Of a DNA stretch of 64,000 bases, positions 33,306-43,791 are shown piece by piece (the first letter of the stretch is position 1; the number at the start of each line of letters is the position of its first letter). The stretch spans positions 30,368,421 through 30,432,420 of the forward strand of contig JBCFYV010000100.1 of NCBI GenBank assembly GCA_039000515.1, written 5' to 3'. The notes under the pieces are model-generated. The model did not search any database, had not been told where the DNA came from, and worked only from the letters and a program-made list of their open reading frames with translations. Made by a program: the position numbers and the translations under genes. Source of the stretch: Timema cristinae (taxonomy: Eukaryota > Arthropoda > Insecta > Phasmatodea > Timematidae).

Positions 33306-33603
33306 CAATGTGCTTATATATATATATATATATATATTTATTTTTATTTAGCACCGCGTCTTACTACCCGTTCGGTTTATACGTTTAGTACTAATTACAC
33401 TAATGGATTAGGAATTGGGAAGGTTGAATTAAAGGAAGTGAACTCGCATTTGCGTGGAGGGAGAGTGGAAAACCATTTAGGAAAAACCACCCCAGTTCAC
33501 CCGACCGAGATTCGAACCTCGATCTCCCCGTCCTCAGCAGTCGGGCTCAACACGACAAGCGCGTTAGCCAACTACGCCACCGAGGCGGGTCAATGTGCTT
33601 ATA
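33306..33603 (-). repeat. SINE family B, full length, with 13-bp target duplication
   Basis: CAATGTGCTTATA is found at 33306-33318 and 33591-33603. Between them, on the minus strand, are head, box B (GAGGTTCGAATCTCGG), body, tail and an ATTT run joined to a (TA)n tract. It entered just beyond the head of the adjacent family A copy. Confidence 0.95.
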
Positions 33604-34045
33604 GGTCGTATGGATATTAAGACGGGGTGATAGGAGAGAGGTGGAAGTTTCACAAAGGAATCGAAAGAAAATAAATTGTGTCACCTTACTTTTTTTTTAT
33701 TTGTAGTCCTAGTTTCCAATTTTATTGAGACATCCTGTACATCATGTTGTATTCTGGTTGTGGAAAACTTAATGTTGCCTCTATATAACAAAGAACAAGT
33801 CTTAACTGTCCTTGGTAGTTTCAGACAAGTGAGCCACTTGAATGTATAATAGATCTATTCCACACCCACAAAGAGCTGTCTAAAAATGATGACTCCATCG
33901 AGTCAGCTTCAATCGAGCTATACCAACCAAGCTCCCGCCATCTGTTGGTGAAGATAAGGGCCAACTTTAACGGATAGAGGGAGTTATTTGACCATCATCT
34001 CCGTTTTCTAGACCGGAGCCGATACTTTTCCACTCAAATGACTTT
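33604..34045. other. Unassigned stretch
   Basis: Near 33740 the words GAGACATCCTGTACATC resemble a mariner-type terminal repeat, but I found no partner. Otherwise nothing recognised. Confidence 0.35.
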
Positions 34046-34047
34046 TT

Positions 34048-34275
34048 TATTAGAGGTATTTAACGTGAACTTTCAAAACCCACTAGTAGGATACATCACC
34101 ACATGTCTTACAAACTAACTTAAATCTAGTACAGACACAGTACTCAGACCCCGGCAGTTAATTCCTCACTGTGACACTTCGTCAATGATACAGTATACTA
34201 CCATGCCAGGAATCGAACCAGGGACCTGTAATTCGGTAGATAGACACGCTACCAACTGAGCTAAAGTGTCGAATC
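34048..34275 (-). repeat. SINE family D2
   Basis: Inverted tail (AGAGGTATTTAACGTGAACT), body (GTTAATTCCTCACTGTGAC), box B (CAGGAATCGAACCAGGGAC) and head (ACCAACTGAGCTAAAGTGTC) are all present on the plus strand as reverse complements. Confidence 0.85.
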
Positions 34276-34476
34276 TAAAATTAATAACATTTCACTATTA
34301 TACTAATCCTATTTTATAAGTACATAAACTGGACTGGAGAAGGTACCTCGTTGTTTATAGATACAATCCAATTTTCATGGAAAGGGCCTCTATGACAGTT
34401 TAAAAATACTATATATACTTTCACATATCCAGACGTAAGATCATTTCATCTACAGCTTTCGAAGAATATTCTCAAT

Positions 34477-34757
34477 TCATATAAAATAATAATAATATTT
34501 AGCACCGCGTCTTACTACCCGTTCGGATTATACGCTTTAATTACTAATTACGCTAATGGATTAGGAATTGGGAAGGTTGAATTAGAGGAAGTGAAACCGC
34601 ATTTGCGTGGAGGGAGAGTGGAAAACCGTTTAGGAAAAAACCACACCCAGTTCACCCGACCAGAGATTTGAACCTCGATCTCCCCGTCCTCAGCAGTCGA
34701 GCTCAACACGACAAGCGCGTTAGCCAACTACGCCACCGAGGCGGGTCATATAAAATA
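34477..34757 (-). repeat. SINE family B, full length, with 12-bp target duplication
   Basis: TCATATAAAATA flanks the SINE (34477-34488 and 34746-34757). The SINE spans 34489-34745: AAT/ATTT run, tail, body and an intact tRNA-like head ending GAGGCGGG on the plus strand. Confidence 0.95.
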
Positions 34758-35155
34758 GATTTAAGTTAGTTTATAAGTAGTGTGCTGATACTCTTATAAT
34801 CAATCGATTCAAAAAAGTGCAAGTTAAATACCTCTAATAAATTAAAATGAATTTTGGCTTCACCCAAATATGTGTGTGTTTTCTAAAAGTATTTTCCTAT
34901 GAAAATTGGAATGCACTTATCTTGAGCGATGAACTGTTTACAACACATGAATATTGTTAGTAGTGGAAACATGTACTGTACTTCTAGCCGGTGCTGAAAT
35001 AATAATATAGTGTTTTAGTTGAAATGTTTCCTTGTTAGATGATTGTGTGAACCTGCGAACATCTGGTTATAAAATAGGTATACAGAATAACAAACTCAAT
35101 AATGAATCATCATGGAGGAAAACTAAAAATATATAGCCTACTTGGAAATTGAATA
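34758..35155. other. Unassigned stretch
   Basis: AT-rich, with no features recognised. Confidence 0.35.
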
Positions 35156-35205
35156 TATATATATACATACATATATAGTATATATAATATATATAAGATA
35201 TATAT

Positions 35206-35252
<47 letters not shown>

Positions 35253-35463
35253 TATGTATGTATACACATATATATGTATGTATATATACATATATATAGA
35301 TATATATGTATATATACATACATATATATGTATATATACATATATATAGATATATATGTATATATACTATATATGTATATATATTATGTATATATAGCTA
35401 TATATGTATATATACATATATATCATATATGTATATATATATATGTATATATACATATATATA
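35156..35463. repeat. (TA)n-rich microsatellite with TACA/TATG variants
   Basis: About 300 bases made of TATATA, TATGTA and TACATA words. The tyrosine/isoleucine-rich open frames over it are artefacts of the repeat. It directly precedes TAAAGACGAAAG, which looks like an inner part of a Helitron 5' end, so the tract may have grown inside that end. Confidence 0.95.
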
Positions 35464-36300
35464 AAGACGAAAGACCTTACTGACTCACTCATACCGTATC
35501 TCACGAACCCCTGAACCTAGAATCTTAAAATTTTGCAGGGCGGTCGTTTTAGTCCATAGGCATCCGATAAGAAGGGATTTTGAGAAATCCATCCCTTAAA
35601 GGGGTGAAAAGGGGAGTTGAAAAGATTTTTTTTTCCGAAACCGCTTAAGCTAGAAACATGAAATTTGGCCTGAGGGTTCTTTATCAAAATCGAAGAAACA
35701 AGTATTCGACGAATTGTCGATATTAGCGTCCCAAGGGGTGAAAACGAGGGTAAAATCTTTATTGATAAATACTCATATCTCTGAATCCATTTACGAGAGA
35801 AACTTGAGAGTAGGGAAAAATAATCTTCTTAAAAAATAAAGAAATATATGTTCGATGGTTTTTCGAAAAAATCACCCAAGCGGGTGAACAGGGAAGGGTG
35901 GTTTTTTTCGAGTTGAGCTATATCTCTGAAACCACTTAAGCTAGAAATGTGAAACTTGGGAAATATACTCTTCTTTAAAATAAATAAATAAACAAACAAA
36001 TGTTTGACGGTTTTTCGGGAAAAAAAAATCTACCTGAACGAGTAAACGGGGAGGGGGTTGGGTTTTTTAGTTGAGTTATATCTCTTTAACCTGTAAAAGT
36101 AAAGATGTGAAATTTGACAAGAATATTCACAACTATTTTCTAATGTGATAGAAAACTGATAGCTAAAAATAGTGTGTTGGTAAAAAGGAGTTGGTTGGTT
36201 TTCAACGTTTACCAAACTAATACAAACACTTTATATAAGCGGACATCTCAATTCTCTGTGTGGTCTGTAACTGCAATTTGGCATTCAGGCACTAAACATA
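35464..36300 (+). mobile_element. Helitron-type sequence, decayed
   Basis: It starts AAAGACGAAAGACCTTACTG, ACTCACTCATACC and ACGAACCCCTGAACCTAGAA, the wording of the 5' region of many arthropod Helitrons. The interior has a motif repeated about every 130-170 bases (ATCTCTGAAACCACTTAAGC, TAGAAATGTGAAACTTGGG and variants at about 35640, 35770, 35920 and 36070). The TC end is lost in the (TA)n tract and the 3' end is not defined. No protein is encoded. Confidence 0.55.
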
Positions 36301-36307
36301 TTACATA

Positions 36308-36765
36308 CTAGCCCCCTTCCCCGTAAAAAATATTGTAAAGAATCCTGTTAAACAAAGCTTCAAATCATCCATCATGTCAATATAAAAACAAAACTTTTTG
36401 TACTTATTTTTTTAAAATAGAGTCCTACCATCACTGTATAGTCCCCTTCCTCTTTATATCCTCCTCCTATTTTCATCTCATTCCTCTTTCCTCACCCCTA
36501 CCTCCCCTCCCTCCTTCACCAACCCCACTTTCCTTCAAGAACTTTTTTTTTCCAACGACTATAAAATATACTATCGAACTTTTTATGAGGAATAAATAAA
36601 ATTTTCAAAATAAAATAGAGCCTATGTTACTCGGTGATAATGTAGCTTTATATTGGTGAAAGAATTTTTTAAAATCAGTCCAGTAGTTTTTGAGTTTATC
36701 CATTACAAACAAAAAAACAATAAAACAAAAAATCAAATCTTTCCTCTTTATAATATTAGTATAGA
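36308..36765 (-). mobile_element. Nonautonomous Helitron
   Basis: On the minus strand it starts TCTATACTAATATTATAAAG at 36765 and ends CTAG at 36311-36308. The interior matches the copy at 31663-32105. A few bases beyond the start, ATACTTCTATAC suggests a small duplication of the end or a neighbouring Helitron terminus. Confidence 0.88.
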
Positions 36766-36930
36766 AGTATAGATGAACATTTTAAATTTTAAACTGGAAC
36801 TCCTGGATGTATTGTGAGGAGTTGGGGCATGTAAGTAGAAAAAAATATCAATACATCCTGACACATCTTTTATTTTTCAGGTAATTTACTTAATAGGACA
36901 CTTTATATAAATTACATGATTGTTCTTTGG

Positions 36931-37169
36931 TAGAATATGTATGCTGGCGGCCGGGGTTCAATCCTCGGTCCCGGCAAAGATTTATCTGATTACCAAACCC
37001 TTCCTTCACCTCTGACAAGACATCTTGTGAATGTGGGGAATGCCAGGTCTCCACCGTGGTTCGGATTTCACGTTAAACTGTAGGTCCTTCATTTCATCTC
37101 ACGATCACCCTGCCATTACACATTAGCGTAAGTGCGTAAAACCCGAACGGGTAGTAAGACGCGGGACTA

Positions 37170-37204
<35 letters not shown>

Positions 37205-37211
37205 GAATATG
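36931..37211 (+). repeat. SINE family A, slightly 5'-truncated, with target duplication
   Basis: TAGAATATG is found at 36931-36939 and 37203-37211. The SINE begins within the head (TATGCTGGCGGCCGGGG), so box A is lost but box B (GGGGTTCAATCCTCGG) is kept. The tail ends in an AAT run. Confidence 0.9.
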
Positions 37212-37440
37212 ATGCGCTTTTTTCCCTGAAGTTTATTCAATAATGTTTATTGTTTAATTTAATTTATATAAAATTTCTGCATTAATTTTTGTGCTGCAAT
37301 GTAAAACTATTTTTATATTGGATTGATTTTTGGTTTGTACATAAAAATTTCGTACTACGTCAGCAAGCAAGTTTTTGTGGTGCGATACGATTTTGGATTT
37401 GAATTTAAGTTTATTTAACAGTTTGTTATAATTTTGTGTA

Positions 37441-39094
37441 ATGGAGATCGAAAATATCTTGGTAGATGGTATAAAGGTGCCTCAACGATTTGTGCCTATA
37501 GACAGTGATGGAGGATGTCTCTTTTAAGCGTTTCATACGCCGTGTTTGGCACTGACAGTTTAGGCCATGAGATGCGATACCTGATAGTAGAGTATATCTC
37601 TGAGAATTGGGACATATTTCAGGTGTTTACCGTGGACAATGAGGGGAAAAACTTTGTCAGCAAGGAGAAGTAGTGTTGAAATGTCAAAGCTTAGCACCTA
37701 TGGTACCACTTGCGAGCTGGAGGCGGCACGGCAGTTGTACCTCTGGAGGTTTGAGGTGTACCGGAATGAGCAATTATTAGTAGGTTTTTGGGAGCCTGGT
37801 GAGGGTGTGAGGAGGCTGAGGTGTAACTTTGATGTGTACCAGGCAATTGAAGAGCTGCCATATTTCTCCCAGTTTATTCCACATCAACTCGATACTCCTT
37901 CATTGCAATGTCCCGATAGTATTCCAAATAAACAAGGTGGAAAAAAAGCGCCATGCCAGGGTTACGAATACAATAAGAGACAAACAAATGTCTGGAGCTG
38001 CTGCTAAAAAATGTTCATAATTTAATGGTGTTGCTGTTGCTGCATATTCACTGAAGCATCCGGAAGTTCATCGAGCTACTTTTGCTGCATATTTACTGAA
38101 GCATCCGGAGGTTCATCGAGCTACTGTTGTTGCATGTTCACTAAATCATCCGGAGGTTCATCGAGCTACTGTTGTTGCATATTCACTAAATCATCCGGAG
38201 GTTCATCGAGCTACTGTTGTTGCATATTCACTAAATCATCCGGAGGATCATCGAGCTACTGTTGTTGCATATTCACTAAATCATCCGGAGGTTCATCGAG
38301 CTACTGTTGTTGCATATTCACTAAATCATCCGGAGGTTCATCGAGCTACTGTTGTTGCATATTCACTAAATCATCCGGAGGTTCATCGAGCTACTATTGT
38401 TGCATGTTCACTAAATCATCCGGAGGTTCATCGAGCTACTGTTGTTGCATATTCACTAAATCATCCGGAGGTTCATCGAGCTACTGTTGTTGCATGTTCA
38501 CTAAATCATCCGGAGGTTCATCGAGCTACTGTTGTTGCATGTTCACTAAATCATCCGGAGGGTTCATCGAACTACTGTTGTTGCATATTCACTAAATCAT
38601 CCGGAGGTTCATCGAGCTACTGTTGTTGCATGTTCACTAAATCATCCGGAGGTTCATCGAGCTACTGTTGTTGCATATCACTAAATCATACAGAGGTTTA
38701 TCGAGCTGCTGTTGCTACATATTCACTAAATCATCCGGAGGTTCATCGAGCTACTGTTGTTGCATGTTCACTAAATCATCCGGAGGTTCATCGAGCTACT
38801 GTTGTTGCATATTCACTAAATCATACAGAGGTTTATCGAGCTGCTGTTGCTACATATTCACTAAATCATCCGGAGGTTCATCGAGCTACTGTTGTTGCAT
38901 ATTCACTAAATCATCCGGAGGTTCATCGAGCTACTGTTGTTGCATATTCACTGAAGCATACAGAGGTTTATCGAGCTGCTGTTGCTGCATATTCACTGAA
39001 ACATCCGGAGTTTTATGGAGCTGCAGTGGGGATAAATCATCCTTCTCTTAAAAGAGACAGTAACGCAAGAATGTTCCATGGTCTAATAAAATAA
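37441..39094 (+). pseudogene. Broken gene: OTU-like protease domain plus 15-residue tandem repeats
   Basis: From ATG 37441 the frame reads VPQRFVPIDSDGGCLF, with Cys26 in the place of the OTU nucleophile (usual motif D-G-N-C; here DGGC). A frameshift and TAA at 37525 follow. The next frame carries SYAVFGTDSLGHEMRYLIVE and YISENWDIFQVFTVDNEG; a second shift leads to SKLSTYGTTCELEAARQLYL and LRCNFDVYQAI. OTU proteases have H-F/Y-D near this last position; this copy has Asn (codon 37825-37827). A linker with one TAA (38018-38020) leads in frame to about 22 units of the type HPEVHRATVVAYSLN. OTU domains usually cleave ubiquitin or viral/transposon polyproteins. Whether this gene was host or transposon-borne cannot be told. 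I recognise no name for it. Confidence 0.75.
38036..39030 (+). repeat. 45-bp coding tandem array, about 22 units
   Basis: Each unit has the form CATCCGGAGGTTCATCGAGC, then TACTGTTGTTGCATATTCAC, then TAAAT. Forty-five is a multiple of three, so two forward frames stay open across the array: HPEVHRATVVAYSLN and FTKSSGGSSSYCCCI. The first is the likely coding frame. It continues from the OTU side and into a normal-looking C-terminus (HPSLKRDSNARMFHGLIK, stop). A one-base gain near 38556 is undone by a one-base loss near 38678. A variant unit (HTEVYRAAVATYSLN) recurs three times in the distal half. Confidence 0.92.
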
Positions 39095-39445
39095 ACACCG
39101 CTCTCAGTTACAGCTCTGACGTCAGTTACGGGTAAGATAAGACCGTCGTTGATTTAGGTGCGTTGGATATAATTTGTTAAGTGGTGTGAAACGAAGAAAT
39201 GAAAGGACGAGACGAGACCCCTGTTATGACAGAGAGACGATGTTTGGTCATCTCTTCGTGGTGTCTCTCGGGTAACGCTAAGAAACACAACAGTTATCAC
39301 ATCATGTCTACCAGTATCACACTATTATATAACTTATAGATTTATCTAAAAAAATTCCTAACTCAATAATTTACCAAAAATACGAAACACACGCGAAGAC
39401 GGGCTATTGGCTAACAATAGATAAAATTAAAACTTGAAACTGCAT
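39095..39445. other. Unassigned stretch
   Basis: It may be the 3' part of the unit carrying the OTU-like gene. No features recognised. Confidence 0.35.
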
Positions 39446-39741
39446 TGAATATATTATTATTATTAGCACCGCGTCTTACTACCCGTTCGGGTTACACACA
39501 CTTACGCTAATGTGTAATGGTAGGGTGATTGTGAGATGAAATGGAAGACCTACAGTTTAACGTGGAATCCGAACCACGGTGGAGGCCTGGCATTCCCCCA
39601 TTCACAAGATGTCTTGTCAGAGGTGAAGGAAGGGTTTGGTAATCAGATAAATCTGTGCCAGGACCGAGGATTGAACCCCGGACCCCAGCATAGAAGTCCG
39701 ACACCTTACCCCTAGACCATCAGGTCACCCCTCTGAATATA
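39446..39741 (-). repeat. SINE family A, full length, with 8-bp target duplication
   Basis: TGAATATA is found at 39446-39453 and 39734-39741. On the minus strand: GGTGACCTGATGGTCTAGG and GGTAAGGTGTCGG (head), GGGTTCAATCCTCGG (box B), body A, tail ACCCGAACGGGTAGTAAGAC, ATT run. Confidence 0.93.
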
Positions 39742-39957
39742 ACTTATGTGGAAAATGAAAAATAGATAAAGCAAAACGTGATATATTTTAAAAGTTTTAT
39801 ATTTATAGGGTTTCTTAATTTGGTTAGTTTATGTGTTTATAACAGAACACGTCTTACAAACTAGTTTTAACTAGGACAGTGAATGTTGCCCTAGATATCT
39901 ACTAACTGAAAAATAGGATTAACCTTTCTCCACGTAGTAAATGTATTTTATTATTTT
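39742..39957. other. Unassigned stretch
   Basis: AT-rich, with no features recognised. Confidence 0.35.
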
Positions 39958-40201
39958 ATTTTATTGTATTTAAGATATTTAACTTTCCCTTTCTGAACCG
40001 ACTGAAATGTCAGCATACGACTTAAAAACTGTAACTTAAAATCAAACAGACATAACATACAGACTTCGGTCGATAATTCAGCAATATGAGAGAGGAGACC
40101 CATATTTCATCAGCGATACATTTTTCAGCCATCCCAGGAATCGAACCGGGGACCCTTAACTCAGTTGGCTGATACAATACCGACTGAGCTAACGTGTTCG
40201 A
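39958..40201 (-). repeat. SINE family D2
   Basis: Plus-strand view: tail (CTTTCTGAACCGACTGAAAT), body (CAATATGAGAGAGGAGACCC), inverted box B (CAGGAATCGAACCGGGGACC) and head (ACCGACTGAGCTAACGTGTTC). Confidence 0.87.
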
Positions 40202-40340
40202 CAGGGTGGATTTTCATGAAGAATTTTTTTTCACGTTTCTTGCACAAAATTACATATACATTTCCTCCATTTCCTCTAATTCCTCACCTTTACCCCATTA
40301 GTGTAAATATCGCTGATAGATCGGTCGAATATCAAAGGAA
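40202..40340 (+). repeat. Possible SINE family E body/tail remnant
   Basis: GGGTGGATTTTCATGAAG, then CCTCACCTTTACCCCATTAG, resemble the E body. The tail is worn beyond recognition. Confidence 0.35.
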
Positions 40341-40585
40341 GGAGGGAGGGGTGAAGTAAAGTTGAGTTAAGTATTTTAGTAATTTGTATTAAAAAAACTA
40401 TATGGCCATAGAAAATAAAATATAACTTGTGTAGATAGGCTAAAGTAAGTTTAATTTTCTACACATTATCTCAACATTTTCTTTAATATCTATCATTAGC
40501 TTAGTGGTCTTTTTTAAATACTTACTCTATGTTATTAGTAGCTAGATCGTTCATTCACGCATTTACAAAAGTACGTCACCTATCT
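40341..40585. other. Unassigned stretch
   Basis: No features recognised. Confidence 0.35.
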
Positions 40586-41085
40586 AAATCTTGAGATAGT
40601 TATATCCATTCCACCTCATCACACCCTATACACATATAGTTATATCCAGTCCACCTCATTACACCCTACCTAAATCTTGAGATAGTATATCATTTCCAAC
40701 TATTACATCCTATTCTATCTTGAGGTAGTTTTTATCAATCCACCTCATTCACCTATTCTATCTTGAGTAGTTCTATCCATTCACCTCATTACATCCTATT
40801 CCTATCTTGAGGTAGTTTTATCCAGTTCCACCTCACTACACCCTATACCTATCTTGAGTTAGTTTTATCCAGTCCACCTCATTACACCCTATTCCCTATC
40901 TTGAGTAGCTTTATCCATCCACCTCATTACACCCTATACCTATTCCTATCTTGAATATTTATATCCATTCCACCATCATTACACCCTACCCCTATCTTGA
41001 GGTAGTTAAATCCATTCCACCTCACTACATCCTATCCTTATCTTGAGGTAGCTCTATCCAGTCCACCTCATTACACCCCATATAT
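40586..41085. repeat. Minisatellite, about 45-55-bp unit, about 10 copies
   Basis: The units combine CTATCTTGAGGTAG, TTTTATCCAGTCCACCTC and ATTACACCCTAT. Small insertions and deletions make the unit length uneven. It ends next to a LINE C-terminal fragment; the unit might derive from sequence just 5' of that fragment. Confidence 0.88.
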
Positions 41086-41089
41086 TTCA

Positions 41090-41175
41090 GGTCCATTTTA
41101 ATTCTATCCTCCCATCTGCATCTAGATCTTCCAAATGGTCTCCTCCCATTGGGTTTTCCAGTCAATACTCTGACA
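41090..41175 (-). pseudogene. LINE ORF2 C-terminal fragment
   Basis: The minus strand encodes KPNGRRPFGRSRCRWEDRIK, the same C-terminal signature (GRPRxRWEDNIK) as at 25262. Only about 28 codons are seen. Confidence 0.65.
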
Positions 41176-41845
41176 TAAACCTTTTAAATAAAATGAAATA
41201 GCTCTGGTCAAGTTTTGCGATAGCCAAGACCGATATTAAAAAACTGTTACGTATACTTTATGTAAAAATACCAATAAACTCTCTTTACTTACCATCCCAT
41301 CCTAGGAGCTCATCTCATGGCGATAGTTTTATTGGCTTAATTTAATCAACTTATGTAGCTAAGTCTGGGTTTATATTCATTCATAATGCATAGCAAATAG
41401 CGAACAGATTAAAAATAATATTTGATTTAATAGTAAAGACTAAACTTAAATTTTCCAAAAGATACGGTTTAATAAACTTTTTTTTAAAAAGTGAACCTAT
41501 TGTTTAGTAATATTTAGAGACCTTATATAGTAGTGTAAAGACTATATAAAAAATTTTTCTATGAATAAAACACAATCGGCTTATGTAAGTATTTATACAC
41601 TAGGTTTCATATAAACCATTGGATATTTCTTATGAATTGTACACTGTGCGTTATGCACTATTTACTATTAGGGCCATATTACACGGGGCAACTTGTTGAC
41701 AGGTGCTTGACGTGCAAGGAACTAGCTGCTCCACCATTAGTGAGCGTCATATTGAGACAATGGCTTCGAGGATTGAGGAACTATTTCTTCTTGCCTTGCT
41801 TATATAAAAAAAGAAGAGAAGACGCAAACCAAAAAAGATGTATGT
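41176..41845. other. Unassigned AT-rich stretch
   Basis: A 74-codon frame at 41632-41856 has no recognised motif. Nothing else seen. Confidence 0.35.
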
Positions 41846-42182
41846 ACATACGATAAGCGTGAATTTATGGGGGGGAGCACAGGGGCACGTGCGCCCCCCC
41901 CCCACTTAGGTAGAATATTTGATAATTTTTAGACTAATAGAAGTGGAGGGTGAGGACTGTGGCGGCAACCATTGAGATTGTGAGACCAATGAGATTTTTA
42001 TTTTGCATTTTATTGCTAGGTTATGGGAGAGTAAGGGTGGGCAGTGGATAGTGGACCAGGCAATTGGCAAGAAGAACGCGTATTGAGGAAAAATATGCCT
42101 ACCAGTGCACGCAAATGTTTCTCCATTCAATAGATATGTAACCCCCCCCCCCCTCCTTTACAATTTCTAAATTCGTGCTTGC
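41846..42182. mobile_element. Candidate MITE with G-rich inverted ends
   Basis: Left: AAGCGTGAATTTATGGGGGG. Right, inverted: AAGCACGAATTTAGAAATTG, then a G-run after GTAAAGGA. The left end is followed by GCACAGGGGCACGTGCGCCC, a hairpin with a C-run. A hAT origin is possible, but the ends are uncertain. Confidence 0.4.
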
Positions 42183-42499
42183 ATACTATGTTATATTCAA
42201 TACTGGATAAGGATATGTATTATATGTCATTTGAGGATCTGTGGACGGTAACACTTTTTTTTTTAATTAATGTTGTGTGTCTAAATCATTATTTGATGAA
42301 TTGTGACCAATATAAAAGAAGACTTGACACTCAAATGAAAAGTAGTATCCCACCAGAAGTTGCGTGCACAATAATTAGTTGCACAGTGTAATAGGTTACA
42401 TTAAAACAATGCCCCAGTTCGAGTGCAGTTTCACTTCATGGAAACTGTCTGCAACTAATTGCCAACCATGCAACAAGTTTCCCCGTTTAATGGGAGCTT
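42183..42499. other. Unassigned stretch
   Basis: No features recognised. A 70-codon frame here has no known motif. Confidence 0.35.
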
Positions 42500-42723
42500 T
42501 ACAGTAGCCCCATAGCTCCTTTGGTGCTGTCTGACAGCTCACAGCTGACTTTGACAGTAAACATTCAGGTATATACCTAGATTTTGACGGTCAGAAGTGA
42601 CAGCTGCTAAACACATGTTTTCTCAGATCATATGGCTCGGCGTAGGGATACATAATTTGGTCTGATAACTTTTCAAAGCCGTCAGCTGTCAGTCAGCACC
42701 AAAGAAGCCATGAGGCTACTGTA
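42500..42723 (+). mobile_element. Tc1/mariner-type MITE, copy 2
   Basis: The element spans 42502-42721 between TA dinucleotides. It begins CAGTAGCCCCATAGCTCC and ends GCCATGAGGCTACTG. The same palindromic centre (AGGTATATACCTAGATTTTG) as copy 1. Confidence 0.92.
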
Positions 42724-43373
42724 GCTATGTGTTATGCATTAATATAAACCCAGCCTCGTTAATACATTGTATGAACAAATAATTTGTTTTAGTTTCCACA
42801 GAAGCATGTATAGCTTAAATATGTTCCTGTTTAATAGTATTTTGGTTGTAGATTATTATATTCTGTGTAATATGTGAAGTCCTATTAAAATTAAAGATGT
42901 TTGACACAGCATATAAAATTTAATAATGCTGTTTTTTTAGTTATACTTTTATATTCCTTAAGACTAATTTATTATAATAATATTTATAGTCCATAGGATT
43001 ATGGTAGAGTAATTTTTTACGTGGTGCATAAAAATAGACATGGAAACTATCATGGATGCTAGTTACTAACAGCATTAACTTTTACAATTTAAACTTAGGA
43101 TGTGATGTAAGAGGACGTGAAATTAACGCAAGTATTTTTGCAAGTTTTATAGCAAAAAATATTTTTGAAAAAAATATTGTTTCAGCCTTTAATAGATATG
43201 TTTAATTTAATGTTCTACACTTAGTAATATATTACTTGAATATATCTGCCATGAATCTATTGCAATTCTGATTATACATTTTTTTTTAAATGAAGAGAAA
43301 AATATATCATCAAATTCCAGAATACTTATTACAAATATTCAAGAACTGTTGATGCAACTACATGCAGTCAACT
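42724..43373. other. Unassigned AT-rich stretch
   Basis: 43150-43350 shares words with the repeats at 44630 and 45040 (TTTTTAAATGAAGAGAAAA; CAAATTCCAGAATAC), so a worn third copy is likely. Confidence 0.4.
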
Positions 43374-43680
43374 TCGATGGTCTTGGGGTAAAGTTCTCGC
43401 CTCAGTAACGAATGCTCGTGGGTTCAAACACAACTGAACTGAGGTTGACGGATTTTTCTTGAGTGATAAAAATCCGTAGCACAACTTCCTTCGGAGGGGA
43501 AGTGAAGCCATCGAGCCCGTATCGTTTGTGGCATGTAAAATAACCCTTGAATATATGTGAAAATACCTTTCCGGCAAACTTGGTAGACCCCTTCACTTAT
43601 GCTCAAAGAAATTATCTTGTACTGATAAAATCAATCAGTTCAGGAAATGCAAATTATAGTCCTCAAATAAATAAATATTA
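43374..43680 (+). repeat. SINE family C, full length
   Basis: Head: GATGGTCTTGGGGTAAAG, with box B GTGGGTTCAAACACAAC. Body: AAAATCCGTAGCACAACTTCC (shown in part). The tail has GATAAAATCAATCAGTTCAG. It ends CTCAAATAAATAAAT. Confidence 0.87.
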
Positions 43681-43709
43681 TGTGAAGAACATTAAATTAA
43701 AAACATCTA

Positions 43710-43712
<3 letters not shown>

Positions 43713-43757
<45 letters not shown>

Positions 43758-43768
43758 CATATATATAT
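43713..43768. repeat. (TA)n microsatellite
   Basis: About 20 TA units, then TTATACATATATATATAA. Confidence 0.95.
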
Positions 43769-43791
43769 AAAATTTATTTTGGTCCTTTTGT

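Noticed and set aside
35067..35483. Overlapping Tyr/Ile-rich open frames on both strands
   Set aside because: They are produced by the (TA)n tract, which is open in many frames. No protein evidence.
38134..38595. A 153-residue Ser/Cys-rich repeat protein
   Set aside because: It is the shifted frame of the 45-bp array. The other frame joins the OTU region upstream and a sensible C-terminus downstream, so the Ser/Cys frame is probably a by-product.
38036..39030. CRISPR-like array
   Set aside because: The units are contiguous 45-mers with no unique spacers, and the context is eukaryotic.
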